Shown here one piece after another: positions 55,217 through 64,000 of a stretch of DNA of 64,000 nucleotides. This DNA comes from Planococcus rifietoensis. GTDB lineage: Bacteria > Bacillota > Bacilli > Bacillales_A > Planococcaceae. The stretch is from NCBI RefSeq assembly GCF_001465795.2, contig NZ_CP013659.2, positions 693,501-757,500 of the forward strand, in the 5' to 3' direction. Position numbers and translations under genes: made by a program. Every line of letters starts with the position of its first letter. Position 1 is the first letter of the stretch. Under the pieces are notes generated by a model. The model saw only the letters and a program-made list of their open reading frames with translations. It was not told where the DNA came from and searched no databases.

Positions 55217-56824
55217 TTGGGGAAAAAGAAAATTGTATCAATCGCTTTCCTGATGCTGCTTTTGCTGTCCACAGCGCTTTACGGCTGTTCAGGCGGTGAT
55301 TCGGAGTCAGGCGGAGAAGGCGGAGAATCAGGCGACGAAAAAGTCCTGATCTTTGGCCGCGGAGGCGACTCGGTTTCACTGGATCCAATCACGGTTACAG
55401 ATGGAGAGTCTTTCAAAGTAACGAAAAACATCTTCGATACATTGATCAATTTCGGTGAGCAGGATACGGAAATTGAAGCAGGTCTTGCCAGCGATTGGGA
55501 AGCTTCTGAAGATGGCTTGACTTATACGTTCCAATTGCAAGAAGGCGTCACGTTCCATGATGGAACGGATTTCAACGCAGAAGCAGTTGTCGCAAACTTT
55601 GAACGCTGGGCTGCTGGAGATGCAGACCAATTCCCGTACTATAAATCAATGTTTGGCGGATTTGGCGAAGAAGAAGAACACGTCATCGAATCTGTTGAAG
55701 CGACTGGCGATTACGAAATCGTCATTACATTGAAGCGCCCACAGGCACCATTCTTGAAAAACTTGGCGATGAGCCCGTTCGGCATCGCATCACCGACAGC
55801 ATTTGAAGAAGCTGGCGAATCATTCGGCGACAATCCAGTCGGCACAGGCCCATTCAAGTTCGTTGAATGGCAGCGCAATGACACGGTAACAATCGAGAAA
55901 TTCGATGATTACTGGGTGGATGGAGAGCCGAAACTCGATCAAGTCGTGTTCCGTGCAATTCCAGATAACTCAGCTCGCTTGAATGCATTATTGTCTGGCG
56001 AAATCGATTTGGCTGACGGCATTACGCCATCAGATTCAGAAACGATCGAAAGCGATGAAAACCTGCAATTGTTCGAACGTCCGTCGATGAACGTCGGCTA
56101 CCTTGGTTTGACGACTACTCGTGAGCCATTCGACGATCCGAAAGTCCGCCAGGCGATGAACCATGCGATCGACCGCCAGGCAATTGTTGATTCATTCTTC
56201 GAAGGCCGTGCAGAAGTCGCCAAAAACCCGATGCCTCCGGTAATCAGCGGTTATAACGACAGCATCGAAGGATATGAGTACGACCCTGAAAAAGCGAAAG
56301 AACTATTGGCTGAAGCAGGACTTGAAGAAGGCTTCACAATGGAACTATGGGCAATGCCGGTTCCACGTCCGTATATGCCGGATGGCCAAAAAGTAGCGGA
56401 AGCAATCCAAAGTGATTTGGCGGAAGTCGGAATCACAGCTGAAATCGTTTCTTACGAGTGGGCAACATACCTCGAAAAAGCGGCAGCAGGAGAAGCGGAT
56501 GCATTCCTTCTTGGCTGGACAGGCGATAACGGCGATGCGGATAACTTCTTGTATGTATTGCTTGACCAAGACAATATCGGTTCAAACAACTACACATACT
56601 ACGAAAACCAGGATCTTCACGATATCTTGATCGAAGCTCAAACAGAAGTTGATGAAGATGCCCGCAACGAATTGTACATGCAGGCTCAGGAAATCATCCA
56701 CGAAGACGCGCCATGGGTACCGCTTGCGCACTCTACACCGCTTCTTGCCGGTGGGACGAACGTAATCGACTTTAAAGCGCATCCAACTGGCTCTGATAAA
56801 CTGTCTTCAGTAGATTTGGAGTAG
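55217..56824 (+). CDS. Di/oligopeptide-binding lipoprotein (DppA-like, SBP_bac_5)
   Basis: A 535-residue extracellular solute-binding lipoprotein. A signal sequence with lipobox LYGC gives lipid-modified Cys22. An acidic Gly/Ser/Glu linker leads to the family-5 domain (TYTFQLQEGVTFHDGT near residue 95). Segments NPMPPVISGYND, LWAMPVPRPYMP and LGWTGDNGDADNF resemble E. coli DppA as I remember it, so dipeptides are a likely substrate. The start is TTG with GGAGGGG 5 nt upstream. Its position between the ATPase and permease genes is the app order. Confidence 0.92.
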   Translation: MGKKKIVSIAFLMLLLLSTALYGCSGGDSESGGEGGESGDEKVLIFGRGGDSVSLDPITVTDGESFKVTKNIFDTLINFGEQDTEIEAGLASDWEASEDGLTYTFQLQEGVTFHDGTDFNAEAVVANFERWAAGDADQFPYYKSMFGGFGEEEEHVIESVEATGDYEIVITLKRPQAPFLKNLAMSPFGIASPTAFEEAGESFGDNPVGTGPFKFVEWQRNDTVTIEKFDDYWVDGEPKLDQVVFRAIPDNSARLNALLSGEIDLADGITPSDSETIESDENLQLFERPSMNVGYLGLTTTREPFDDPKVRQAMNHAIDRQAIVDSFFEGRAEVAKNPMPPVISGYNDSIEGYEYDPEKAKELLAEAGLEEGFTMELWAMPVPRPYMPDGQKVAEAIQSDLAEVGITAEIVSYEWATYLEKAAAGEADAFLLGWTGDNGDADNFLYVLLDQDNIGSNNYTYYENQDLHDILIEAQTEVDEDARNELYMQAQEIIHEDAPWVPLAHSTPLLAGGTNVIDFKAHPTGSDKLSSVDLE

Positions 56825-56904
56825 GCGTTTCTTTGGGGGAGAGGTCATACTGATTTCTCCCCCTTTTCAATACATAATGCAATTGAGATGGAGAGGTGAA
56901 GAAG

Positions 56905-57909
56905 ATGCTTCACTATATCGGGCAGCGGCTTTTGCAATTGATTCCTGTCTTACTCGGAATGACGTTTATCGTCTTTATGATCATCCGGGCAATTCCAGGC
57001 GATCCTGCACAGGTCATCCTTGGGCAACAAGCATCCGAAGAAGCAATTAAAGCATTACGGACCAGTCTGGGGCTTGATAATCCCTGGTACATCCAATATT
57101 TCGATTACTTAAAAGGCCTGGTTACGGGCGACATGGGGGATTCACTGCGTACCCGTTCACCTGTTTCAGAAGAAATTTGGCCATATCTGGCAGCGACATT
57201 TGAATTATCTTTATTTGCGATCATCATTGCCGTCGTCATCGGAATCAATGCGGGAATCATCTCTGCATGGTTCCAGAACTCGTGGTTCGATTATACAGCG
57301 ATGGTGCTAGCCTTGATCGGCGTTTCCATGCCGATCTTCTGGCTCGGCCTCATGAACCAATGGATTTTCTCGATTGAACTCGGTATATTGCCGACGACAG
57401 GGCGTGAAAACGTCCGGGACCCAATCAATAACATCACCAATTTTTATGTGTTGGACACCATCATTCAAGGCGATTTCAACCAATTGGCGACCGTATTGAA
57501 GCATTTGGTGCTTCCAGGCACGGCGCTAGCCACCATTCCGATGGCGATCATCGCGCGGATGACACGCTCTTCAATGCTTGAAGTCATGCGTTCGGATTAT
57601 GTCCGGACAGCGCGCGCTAAAGGCGTCAAGATGTTCTGGGTCGTCTACAAGCATGCATTGAAAAATGCGATCATTCCAGTTCTTACAATCATTGGCTTAC
57701 AGATGGGCTTATTGCTCGGCGGCGCCATTTTGACAGAAACCATTTTCGGATGGCCAGGCATCGGGCGCTATATTTATGAAGCGATCGGTTTCCGCGATTA
57801 TCCGGTTATCCAATCCGGCATCCTAGTCGTCGCATTTATATTCGTTATGATCAATCTCTTCGTCGACTTGCTTTACGGCTTGGTCGATCCGAGGATCAAA
57901 TATGATTAG
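56905..57909 (+). CDS. Di/oligopeptide ABC importer permease, B subunit
   Basis: A 334-residue permease with about six helices. It starts MLHYIGQRLLQLIPVLLGMT, and the ATPase-contact EAA loop is RTARAKGVKMFWVVYKHAL near residue 235. It pairs with the C permease to form the membrane channel. The ATG at 56905 has GGAGAGG 8 nt upstream; the GTG at 56896 overlaps it. It is separated from the binding-protein gene by 80 bp with no terminator. Confidence 0.94.
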   Translation: MLHYIGQRLLQLIPVLLGMTFIVFMIIRAIPGDPAQVILGQQASEEAIKALRTSLGLDNPWYIQYFDYLKGLVTGDMGDSLRTRSPVSEEIWPYLAATFELSLFAIIIAVVIGINAGIISAWFQNSWFDYTAMVLALIGVSMPIFWLGLMNQWIFSIELGILPTTGRENVRDPINNITNFYVLDTIIQGDFNQLATVLKHLVLPGTALATIPMAIIARMTRSSMLEVMRSDYVRTARAKGVKMFWVVYKHALKNAIIPVLTIIGLQMGLLLGGAILTETIFGWPGIGRYIYEAIGFRDYPVIQSGILVVAFIFVMINLFVDLLYGLVDPRIKYD

Positions 57910-57926
57910 GAAGGGGGAGGAGCACA

Positions 57927-58811
57927 TTGGCTGAAACAGCAGCAGCAGACAAGCAGGAAATGCAAAAAGTCGCCGGTCCTTGGAAAGAGGCATGGCGCGG
58001 ATTCCGCAAAAGTAAAGTCGCGGTCGTCGGCATGGGCATCGTCATTTTCTTCATTCTTTTGGCGATTTTCGGTCCGTTATTTACACCGCAAGGCATCAAC
58101 GAACAAAATCTTTCCCAGCGGCTTCTGCCTCCTTCCGGCGATCATTGGATGGGTACAGACGATTTCGGCCGCGATATCTTGTCGCGTGTCGTATACGGAG
58201 CGCGCATCTCGCTATGGGTTGGATTCCTGGCGGTTATCGGCTCGGTAGTTGTCGGCAGTATTCTCGGCATTTTGGCCGGCTATTATGGGCGCTGGGTTGA
58301 TACTATCATTTCCCGGTTGTTCGATATCATGCTGGCATTCCCCAGTATTCTTCTTGCGATTGCGGTGGTATCGGTTCTTGGGCCGTCCCTGCGCAATGCA
58401 TTGATTGCGATTGCCATTATCAACGTTCCGAACTTCGGACGCTTGATCCGATCGAAGGTATTGAGCATTAAGGAAGATGAATACATCATGTCAGCGAAAG
58501 CGATCGGCATGAAAGACAACCGCATCTTGGTTTCGCATATTTTGCCGAACTCCATGGCGCCGGTTATCGTCCAAGGCACGCTCGCGATTGCGACAGCGAT
58601 CATTGAAGCGGCGGCACTCGGCTTTCTCGGGCTCGGAGCGCAGGCACCTTCCCCGGAATGGGGCAAGATGTTGGCCGATTCCCGCTCGTACTTGACCAAT
58701 GCACCGTGGACGATGATTTTCCCAGGTGTGGCGATTATGTTGACCGTACTTGGATTTAACTTAATGGGAGACGGGCTGCGCGACGCACTCGACCCACGAA
58801 TGAAATCATAA
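57927..58811 (+). CDS. Di/oligopeptide ABC importer permease, C subunit
   Basis: A 294-residue permease with an N-terminal cytosolic stretch and about six helices. The OppC-type signature LLPPSGDHWMGTDDFGRDIL is near residues 65-84, and the EAA loop is SAKAIGMKDNRILVSHILPN near 190. It starts with TTG at 57927, with GGGGGAGG upstream. It closes the operon with a terminator right after the stop. Confidence 0.94.
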   Translation: MAETAAADKQEMQKVAGPWKEAWRGFRKSKVAVVGMGIVIFFILLAIFGPLFTPQGINEQNLSQRLLPPSGDHWMGTDDFGRDILSRVVYGARISLWVGFLAVIGSVVVGSILGILAGYYGRWVDTIISRLFDIMLAFPSILLAIAVVSVLGPSLRNALIAIAIINVPNFGRLIRSKVLSIKEDEYIMSAKAIGMKDNRILVSHILPNSMAPVIVQGTLAIATAIIEAAALGFLGLGAQAPSPEWGKMLADSRSYLTNAPWTMIFPGVAIMLTVLGFNLMGDGLRDALDPRMKS

Positions 58812-58843
58812 AAAAACGCCCGGAAATTTTCCGGGCGTTTTTT
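58811..58843. terminator. Bidirectional terminator, peptide importer / ygaE
   Basis: AAAAAACGCCCGGAAAA/TTTTCCGGGCGTTTTTT, a nearly perfect palindrome between convergent genes. Confidence 0.94.
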
Positions 58844-59927
58844 ATATGGCGTTTTCGATATCTCTGTCGACTTCTTCGCTATGGTAATTATGGTACGCGA
58901 TGATCAGCAAGTCCAAATGCTCCAAATGCTCTTCGTAGTCAAGCAGGGCAGAGAGGACATGCATCAAATGGTAAACTGAAAATTCGTCTTCTTCGACTTC
59001 AGTCGATAGATTGATTTCCTTAACGAAAATCGACATGACTTCGTTGCGTTTCAACACCGCATCCGGCCCTGAACTTTCGCTATGTTCCGGACGGATTTTT
59101 CCGATGTATTTCATATAAAGCTGTTCATGGTAGCTCGCCAAGCTCTCGAGTCGTTCCTGAACCATCATATGGAATTGTTCGGGCAGGTCGCGCAGTTCAT
59201 TCTCATAACGGTTCAGGCGCCGCAAAACTTCGAGGCTCTTTTTCGATGTGGCAATCATCTGCCTATAGAGTACCAGCTTGCGTGCTTTTGTATACTGCTG
59301 CTTTTTCGTATAACTGCGTTCTTCTTTATAAAATGAATACCATTGGTCCACTTTCACCAGCTTCTCGGTCAATTTGTCTATATCTTCTTTTACCGAGGAA
59401 TGATCGGAAGCATGGCGAATCGAAATCCGGATCCACCGTATGACATCTTCGCTGACGGAATGGATTGACTGGAACAAGCGCGTTTCGTATTTTGGCGGCA
59501 AAAAGATCATATTGACGATAAAAGCCGATAAAATCCCCAATAACACTGTCAGGAATCGCAAAGAAGCGAAGACGAGGAAGTCATCCGATTGCGAGTCCAT
59601 AATGATGATCAAAGTGACCAATGTCAGGGGAACTGTATTTTCCAGCTTTAATTTCAGCATAATGATAATCGCTAAAATAGCAGCGACGCCAATCGTCAAA
59701 TAGTTCGGGCCAAGCGTCAACACGAAGATAACGGCAATCGAAGCACCAATCAAATTGCCGTAAACTTGGTCGAGTAACGTCAGGTATGACCGGTAAATGG
59801 AAGGCTGTATGGCGAAAATCGCCGCTACCCCTGCAAATACTGGCGTCGGAAGTTCAAGAAGCGTCGCCAGAAACAAGGCAAGTGATATAGCGATACCGGT
59901 TTTGAATATGCGCGCACCGAGTTTCAT
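58842..59927 (-). CDS. ygaE: Aromatic-acid-exporter/FUSC-like membrane protein (YgaE)
   Basis: A 361-residue protein with about five or six helices in residues 1-145 (FAGVAAIFAIQPSIYRSYLT; LEKTVPL-type loop in LKLKLENTVPLTLVTLIII). A long charged, coiled C-terminal domain follows. This fits the FUSC/ArAE_1 group of putative efflux proteins with no known substrate. The ATG at 59927 has GGGGGTG 7 nt upstream; a TTG at 59933 is alternative. It keeps the B. subtilis position before gsaB, but the peptide importer separates it from ygaD. Confidence 0.85.
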   Translation of the reverse strand: MKLGARIFKTGIAISLALFLATLLELPTPVFAGVAAIFAIQPSIYRSYLTLLDQVYGNLIGASIAVIFVLTLGPNYLTIGVAAILAIIIMLKLKLENTVPLTLVTLIIIMDSQSDDFLVFASLRFLTVLLGILSAFIVNMIFLPPKYETRLFQSIHSVSEDVIRWIRISIRHASDHSSVKEDIDKLTEKLVKVDQWYSFYKEERSYTKKQQYTKARKLVLYRQMIATSKKSLEVLRRLNRYENELRDLPEQFHMMVQERLESLASYHEQLYMKYIGKIRPEHSESSGPDAVLKRNEVMSIFVKEINLSTEVEEDEFSVYHLMHVLSALLDYEEHLEHLDLLIIAYHNYHSEEVDRDIENAI

Positions 59928-59960
59928 CGGCAAACACCCCCTTCAGAAAGGAATCCGTTT

Positions 59961-61247
59961 TTACAATTGGGCAAATGCATGCTCTACCGCCCGAATCGAC
60001 GTATCGATATCTTCCTCTGTATGTTCAGTGGTCAAAAACCAGGCTTCGTATTTGGAAGGCGCCAAATTGATGCCTTGTTCAAGCATCAGTTTAAAGAAAC
60101 GCCCGAACATTTCGCCATCCGTTGCTTCTGATTGTTCGTAATTTTTCACTTTTTGATCAGTGAAATAAATTGTCAACGCGCCTTTTAAACGATTGATCGT
60201 AATCGTGACACCGTGTTTGTCAGCAGCAGCCAAAATTCCTGCTTCAAGGCGCGCACCGAGTTGGTCCATGCGTTCGTAAACACCTTTTTCTTGCAACACT
60301 TCAAGACAGGCGATGCCTGCTTGGATCGAAGCCGGATTGCCGGCCATCGTCCCTGCCTGATAAGCGGGCCCGAGCGGGGCGACCGTTTCCATGATTTCAC
60401 GCTTCCCGCCGTATGCACCGATCGGCAAACCGCCGCCGATGATTTTTCCAAGCGCCGTCAAGTCCGGCTCAAGTCCGAGTAAGTTCTGCGCACCGCCGTA
60501 ATGAAAGCGGAAAGCCGTAATGACTTCATCATAGACAATCAATGCACCTTTCTCTTTCGCCAGTGCATGGACTTCTTCAAGAAATCCCTCTTCCGGTTCA
60601 ACAATGCCGAAGTTGCCGACAATCGGCTCGACGAGGATGCAGGCAATTTCGTCTCCCCAACGGTTAATCGCTTCGTTGAATGCCCCCGGATCGTTAAAAG
60701 GAATCGTGATGACTTCTTCAGCGATCGATTTCGGGACGCCTGCCGAATCAGGTGTGCCGAGTGTAGCGGGGCCGGAACCAGCCGCAACGAGCACTAAATC
60801 GGAATGGCCATGATAGCATCCGGCGAATTTCATGATTTTGGTCCGTCCTGTGTAGGCACGTGCTACGCGGATGGTCGTCATGACCGCTTCTGTCCCGCTA
60901 TTGACAAAACGGACTTTATCCATCGCAGGCATCGCTTGTTTCAGCATTTTGGCGAATGTCACTTCGTGCTTTGTCGGGGTGCCGAATAATACACCTGTTT
61001 CAGCAGCATGGGCAATGGCTTTCGCGATATGCGGGTGGCCATGGCCTGTGATGATCGGGCCGTAAGCCGCTAAATAATCGATGTATTTATTTCCATCTAC
61101 ATCATAAAAATGGGCGCCTTTTCCATAATCCATCGCGATAGGAGAGCCGCCTCCTACAGCTTTATAAGAGCGGGAAGGGCTATTAACCCCGCCGACAATA
61201 TGTTCTAACGCTTCTTGGTGCAATTGTTCGGAAATCGAGTGATCCAT
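59961..61247 (-). CDS. hemL: Glutamate-1-semialdehyde 2,1-aminomutase
   Basis: A 428-residue PLP enzyme that makes 5-aminolevulinate, the haem precursor, from glutamate-1-semialdehyde. Its segments include [34 protein letters not shown], and PLP-lysine context [19 protein letters not shown] near residue 267. By position between ygaE and bcp it is the GsaB-type copy. A second hemL usually lies in the hemAXCDBL operon. GGAGG precedes the start. It is divergent from bcp. Confidence 0.95.
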   Translation of the reverse strand: MDHSISEQLHQEALEHIVGGVNSPSRSYKAVGGGSPIAMDYGKGAHFYDVDGNKYIDYLAAYGPIITGHGHPHIAKAIAHAAETGVLFGTPTKHEVTFAKMLKQAMPAMDKVRFVNSGTEAVMTTIRVARAYTGRTKIMKFAGCYHGHSDLVLVAAGSGPATLGTPDSAGVPKSIAEEVITIPFNDPGAFNEAINRWGDEIACILVEPIVGNFGIVEPEEGFLEEVHALAKEKGALIVYDEVITAFRFHYGGAQNLLGLEPDLTALGKIIGGGLPIGAYGGKREIMETVAPLGPAYQAGTMAGNPASIQAGIACLEVLQEKGVYERMDQLGARLEAGILAAADKHGVTITINRLKGALTIYFTDQKVKNYEQSEATDGEMFGRFFKLMLEQGINLAPSKYEAWFLTTEHTEEDIDTSIRAVEHAFAQL

Positions 61248-61311
61248 AAAATGCCTCCTAAAATAATCTATTCCTTATTGTAGACAATATCAGCTGCAAA
61301 CGCCAAAGAAA

Positions 61312-61340
61312 TTGAAAGTAATGAAACCGTCCGGTACGAT
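61312..61340 (+). promoter_or_regulatory. Sigma-A promoter of bcp
   Basis: TTGAAA, 17-nt spacer, TACGAT, 26 bp before the start codon. Confidence 0.55.
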
Positions 61341-61365
61341 AGAAGAAAGAAAAGGAGTGATGGGT

Positions 61366-61842
61366 TTGGCTACATTAGAAGGATTGGCAGCACCTGACTT
61401 TACATTGCAAAATGAACAAGGCGAAACAATTTCCCTATCGGATTATGCAGGGAAAAGATACGTAGTGCTCTATTTTTATCCGAAAGATATGACACCGGGT
61501 TGTACGACCCAAGCATGCGATTTCCGCGATGCCGAAAAAGATTTCTCGGAGCTTAACGCGGAGATTTTGGGCGTCAGTGCAGATTCCAAAGAACGCCATC
61601 AAAAATTCATCGACAAGCACGGCTTGCCATTTTCGCTTCTCGTTGACGAGGATCACCAAGTGTCTGAAGCTTATGGGGTTTGGAAGCTCAAGAAAATGTA
61701 CGGCAAAGAATTCTGGGGCATCGAGCGCTCGACATTCTTAATCGACCCGACAGGCACCGTCATCAAGGAATGGCGCAAAGTGAAAGTGAAAGAACATATC
61801 AAAGAAGTGTTGGAAACTGTAAAAGCAATCAGCGGTGACTGA
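61366..61842 (+). CDS. bcp: Thiol peroxidase of the Bcp/PrxQ family
   Basis: A 158-residue peroxiredoxin. The peroxidatic Cys is in FYPKDMTPGCTTQACDF, and the second Cys five residues later is the resolving Cys of the atypical 2-Cys PrxQ type. It reduces H2O2 and organic peroxides with thioredoxin. The TTG at 61366 lies 8 nt after AAAGGAG, so I prefer it. An ATG at 61360 is only 2 nt from the site. It is followed by two more same-strand genes and then perR. Confidence 0.92.
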   Translation: MATLEGLAAPDFTLQNEQGETISLSDYAGKRYVVLYFYPKDMTPGCTTQACDFRDAEKDFSELNAEILGVSADSKERHQKFIDKHGLPFSLLVDEDHQVSEAYGVWKLKKMYGKEFWGIERSTFLIDPTGTVIKEWRKVKVKEHIKEVLETVKAISGD

Positions 61843-61857
61843 GAGAGGAAGAATCTG

Positions 61858-62799
61858 ATGGACGTCCTATTTACATTTGTGCCAAGAGAAAACCAGCAGG
61901 AACGGCTTCAAGCGGAATTCCCTGAAGTGAATTTCCGCTTCTTATATAAGGACAAGTCATTTTTGCCGACAGCCGATATTGTTGTCACATACGGAGAGGA
62001 TTTAACAGCGGAAGATATCGAAAGCGCTGAAAACTTGAAATGGATCATGGTGGCAAGTGCAGGCATCGAAAAAATGCCCCATGCTGCCATAGCAAAAAAG
62101 GAAATCATCGTTTCGAACGTCAAAGGAATCCATAAAACTCCGATGGCGGAATCCGCATTGGCCCATGTGCTGTCGCTCAAACGCTCCTTGCCATTCATTT
62201 ATGAGAGCCAGCGCAACAGGGAATGGAACCGGAAAACCAAATCATCCGAATTGGCAGGCTCCACCGCTGTCCTGTTGGGACCTGGGGCAATCGGTTCGGA
62301 AATCGGCCGCTTGCTCCAAGCATTCGGAGTTAAGACGATCGGCTGCAACCGTTCGGGAAATGATGCTGAGTATATGGATGAAATGGTTTCTATTGAAAAT
62401 GTATCAGCCGTTCTTCCAGATGCTGATATCGTGCTCTCCGTATTGCCGAGCACGAAAGAAACTTATCATCTATTGAAGAAAGAGCATTTCCAGGCGATGA
62501 AAGAAGATGCGATTTTCATGAATTTAGGCCGAGGTGATCTGGTGGAAGACCAAGTGATGCTTGGAGCGCTGGAAAACGGCGAAATTGGTTATGCTGTATT
62601 GGATGTTTTCGAAGAAGAGCCGCTGCCGGCAGACCACCCGTATTGGAAGATGGACAATGTCATCGTTTCCCCGCATGTTTCGAGCCATTCCGGAAAATAC
62701 GTCGAGCGCGCCTTGGATATTTTCATTCCGAATTTACACGATTGGATCGAAGGCGATAAATCACCATCAAATCCAGTGGATATGAAAAGGGGTTATTGA
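61858..62799 (+). CDS. D-2-hydroxyacid dehydrogenase family protein
   Basis: A 313-residue NAD(P)-dependent oxidoreductase. The dinucleotide fold appears as LLGPGAIGSEIGRLLQAFGV near residues 138-157. The catalytic triad elements are Arg in NLGRGDLV, Glu in VFEEEPLP and His in VSPHVSSHSG. It reduces or oxidises a 2-keto/2-hydroxy acid of unknown identity. GAGAGGAAG precedes the ATG, 15 bp after bcp. Confidence 0.9.
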   Translation: MDVLFTFVPRENQQERLQAEFPEVNFRFLYKDKSFLPTADIVVTYGEDLTAEDIESAENLKWIMVASAGIEKMPHAAIAKKEIIVSNVKGIHKTPMAESALAHVLSLKRSLPFIYESQRNREWNRKTKSSELAGSTAVLLGPGAIGSEIGRLLQAFGVKTIGCNRSGNDAEYMDEMVSIENVSAVLPDADIVLSVLPSTKETYHLLKKEHFQAMKEDAIFMNLGRGDLVEDQVMLGALENGEIGYAVLDVFEEEPLPADHPYWKMDNVIVSPHVSSHSGKYVERALDIFIPNLHDWIEGDKSPSNPVDMKRGY

Positions 62800-62801
62800 A
62801 G

Positions 62802-63353
62802 ATGAAAATCTATACGAAAACAGGAGATAAAGGAACGACTTCACTTGTATACGGCAGCCGCGTCAAAAAGAACGACCCGCTCGTCGAAGCCTATGGAACG
62901 TGTGACGAAGCCAACACGATGATCGGTCTCGGTGTAGGGCATTTGAATGGAGAATTTTTCGAGCAAAAAGAAGCTCTTTGTGAAATCTTCCATCAGATCC
63001 AAACAATTCTCTTCCACGTTGGAGCGGAATTAGCGACCCCGGCAGGAAAAGAAGTGAAATGGAAACTTGAGGAGGAACATATCACTCGACTGGAAACATG
63101 GATCGATGAATATGACGCAGAACTCCAACCACTTAGTAACTTCATCTTGCCAGGCGGCCATCCCGCAGGAGCGGCATTTCATGTAGCCCGGACGATCGTG
63201 CGCCGCGCCGAGCGCAATGTTATTGCAATAGGGGAAGGCGTCTCGCCTAACGTACTGGCATATTTGAACAGGCTTTCCGATTTTCTCTTTGTCGCAGCAC
63301 GATTCGTCAACCAGCAACTAGGTTCTAAAGAAAAAGGGCTTCACGCAGAGTAA
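62802..63353 (+). CDS. Cob(I)yrinic acid a,c-diamide adenosyltransferase, PduO type
   Basis: A 183-residue ATP:corrinoid adenosyltransferase that makes the active adenosyl form of vitamin B12. The N-terminal ATP-binding KIYTKTGDKGTTSLVYGSRV and the C-terminal AAFHVARTIVRRAERNVIAI are both intact. It works on imported cobinamide or cobalamin. The ATG 62802 has AAAAGGGG 9 nt upstream; an in-frame TTG at 62796 overlaps the previous stop. It sits 2 bp after the dehydrogenase gene. Confidence 0.93.
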   Translation: MKIYTKTGDKGTTSLVYGSRVKKNDPLVEAYGTCDEANTMIGLGVGHLNGEFFEQKEALCEIFHQIQTILFHVGAELATPAGKEVKWKLEEEHITRLETWIDEYDAELQPLSNFILPGGHPAGAAFHVARTIVRRAERNVIAIGEGVSPNVLAYLNRLSDFLFVAARFVNQQLGSKEKGLHAE

Positions 63354-63364
63354 GCAGAAACTTC

Positions 63365-63397
63365 AAGCAGTTGGGTTCTATACCCGGCTGCTTTTTT
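63365..63397 (+). terminator. Terminator after the adenosyltransferase gene
   Basis: AAGCAG-tt-GGG...CCC-gg-CTGCTTTTTT. Confidence 0.88.
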
Positions 63398-63452
63398 AAT
63401 TCAAAAATTAGGCAGTTGAATAAACAGAAAATTAGCGTCCTATAGCGATTTC

Positions 63453-63482
63453 TTGACACGCCAAGGTTTTTTTAGGTACACT
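63453..63482 (+). promoter_or_regulatory. Sigma-A promoter of perR
   Basis: TTGACA, 18-nt spacer, TACACT, 51 bp before the start codon. Confidence 0.65.
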
Positions 63483-63484
63483 AA

Positions 63485-63499
63485 TTATAACGATTACAA
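63485..63499. promoter_or_regulatory. PerR box (autoregulatory operator)
   Basis: TTATAAC-G-ATTACAA matches the consensus TTATAATNATTATAA at 12 of 14 defined bases and overlaps the predicted transcription start of perR. Confidence 0.75.
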
Positions 63500-63532
63500 T
63501 GTAAGAATATATATGAAGTGAGGTGCCCAGCG

Positions 63533-63976
63533 ATGTCTGAAGCCCAATTGAAAGACGCACTCGATACATTGAAGTCTACAGGTGTCAGAATTACACCACA
63601 GCGTCATGCGATTTTGGAGTTTATGATTCATTCTACATCGCATCCGACAGCAGATGATATTTATCGCGCGCTTGAAAAAGCCTTCCCCAATATGAGTGTA
63701 GCCACCGTTTATAATAATTTGCGTGTTTTCAAAAAAGCAGGGCTGGTAAAAGAATTAACCTACGGGGATTCTTCAAGCCGCTTTGATTTTGTCACACACG
63801 ATCATTATCATATGATCTGTAACGAGTGTGGGAAGATTGTCGATTTCCATTATCCTGGATTGGACGAAGTGGAACATCTGGCGTCCCATGTAACAGGCTT
63901 CCAGGTGGATTACCACCGTTTGGAAATCTACGGTACATGCCGCGATTGTTATAGCGAGTCAGCTAAAGCCCAATAA
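63533..63976 (+). CDS. perR: Peroxide-sensing Fur-family repressor PerR
   Basis: A 147-residue metalloregulator. With the start at ATG 63533 (GTGAGGTG upstream), every regulatory-metal residue falls at the B. subtilis PerR number: His37, Asp85, His91, His93 and Asp104. The structural Zn cysteines are C96, C99, C136 and C139. The DNA-binding helix region is [17 protein letters not shown]. Peroxide oxidises the His ligands when Fe2+ is bound, releasing DNA. A PerR box over its own promoter shows autorepression. Confidence 0.97.
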   Translation: MSEAQLKDALDTLKSTGVRITPQRHAILEFMIHSTSHPTADDIYRALEKAFPNMSVATVYNNLRVFKKAGLVKELTYGDSSSRFDFVTHDHYHMICNECGKIVDFHYPGLDEVEHLASHVTGFQVDYHRLEIYGTCRDCYSESAKAQ

Positions 63977-64000
63977 AAAAGAATGCCCGCCGATTTGGCG
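63975..64000 (+). terminator. Start of the perR terminator (cut by window edge)
   Basis: An A-run, then AATGCCCGCC-gattt-GGCG, whose remaining 3' arm would lie outside the window. Confidence 0.55.

Overview
This window is chromosomal DNA from a low-to-mid-GC Gram-positive bacterium of the Bacillales, most likely family Planococcaceae (Planococcus or a close relative). The evidence is strong GGAGG-type ribosome binding sites, frequent TTG starts, many short perfect hairpin-plus-U terminators, and protein sets and gene order that recall Bacillus subtilis. From memory of the B. subtilis map, the left part resembles gatCAB-dgkB-rlmCD and the right part follows yfhF-recX-yfhH-yfhJ-yfhP-mutY-fabL-ygaC-ygaD-ygaE-gsaB-bcp-perR almost gene for gene. 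The spore-protein gene sspE, which in B. subtilis lies between fabL and ygaC, is absent. That fits a lineage that does not sporulate or has reduced sporulation. I saw no tRNA, rRNA, CRISPR array, transposase or prophage.

Layout. 1-3127: the end of gatC, then gatA and gatB (Gln-tRNA(Gln) formation). 3128-4073: a gene-free stretch holding structured repeats. 4074-12312: thioredoxin-like protein, lipid kinase, Nudix hydrolase, cytochrome bd oxidase cydA-cydB plus a 36-residue CydS-like subunit, an rRNA methyltransferase, and small accessory enzymes including an AAC(3)-I-like acetyltransferase and an FbpA-like mini-protein. 12368-22057: amidase, a divergent TetR/MFS efflux pair, DEAD-box helicase, M29 aminopeptidase, SGNH hydrolase, M20 peptidase, and a TPP riboswitch controlling the thiamine transporter thiT. 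22219-34962: map, a TspO-like membrane protein, pepF, mreBH with carbonic anhydrase, a second M29 peptidase, pseudouridine catabolism (psuK-psuG), and a flavin monooxygenase-methyltransferase pair. 34941-35550: a tandem array of structured repeats. 35588-45199: yfkK, Na+/alanine symporter, YtxH protein, yfkH, metal P-type ATPase, an orphan non-coding RNA candidate, OsmC, MFS, flavodoxin and a second RlmD-like methyltransferase. 45241-63976: the yfh/yga core block, interrupted by a five-gene peptide ABC importer (DFABC order) and ending with the peroxide regulator perR and its own PerR box.

Most genes are conserved housekeeping or stress genes. The most unusual material is between genes. There are four complete tandem copies plus one broken copy of a 120-123-nt element, and their stems covary from copy to copy. 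Two paired hairpins with UCCU loops match the description of the Bacillaceae-1 RNA motif, and one of them sits inside the broken repeat copy. A 29-nt palindromic terminator is duplicated around another repeat and encodes the last residues of two convergent genes. A stand-alone transcription unit at 41175-41396 has a good promoter and terminator but no ORF.
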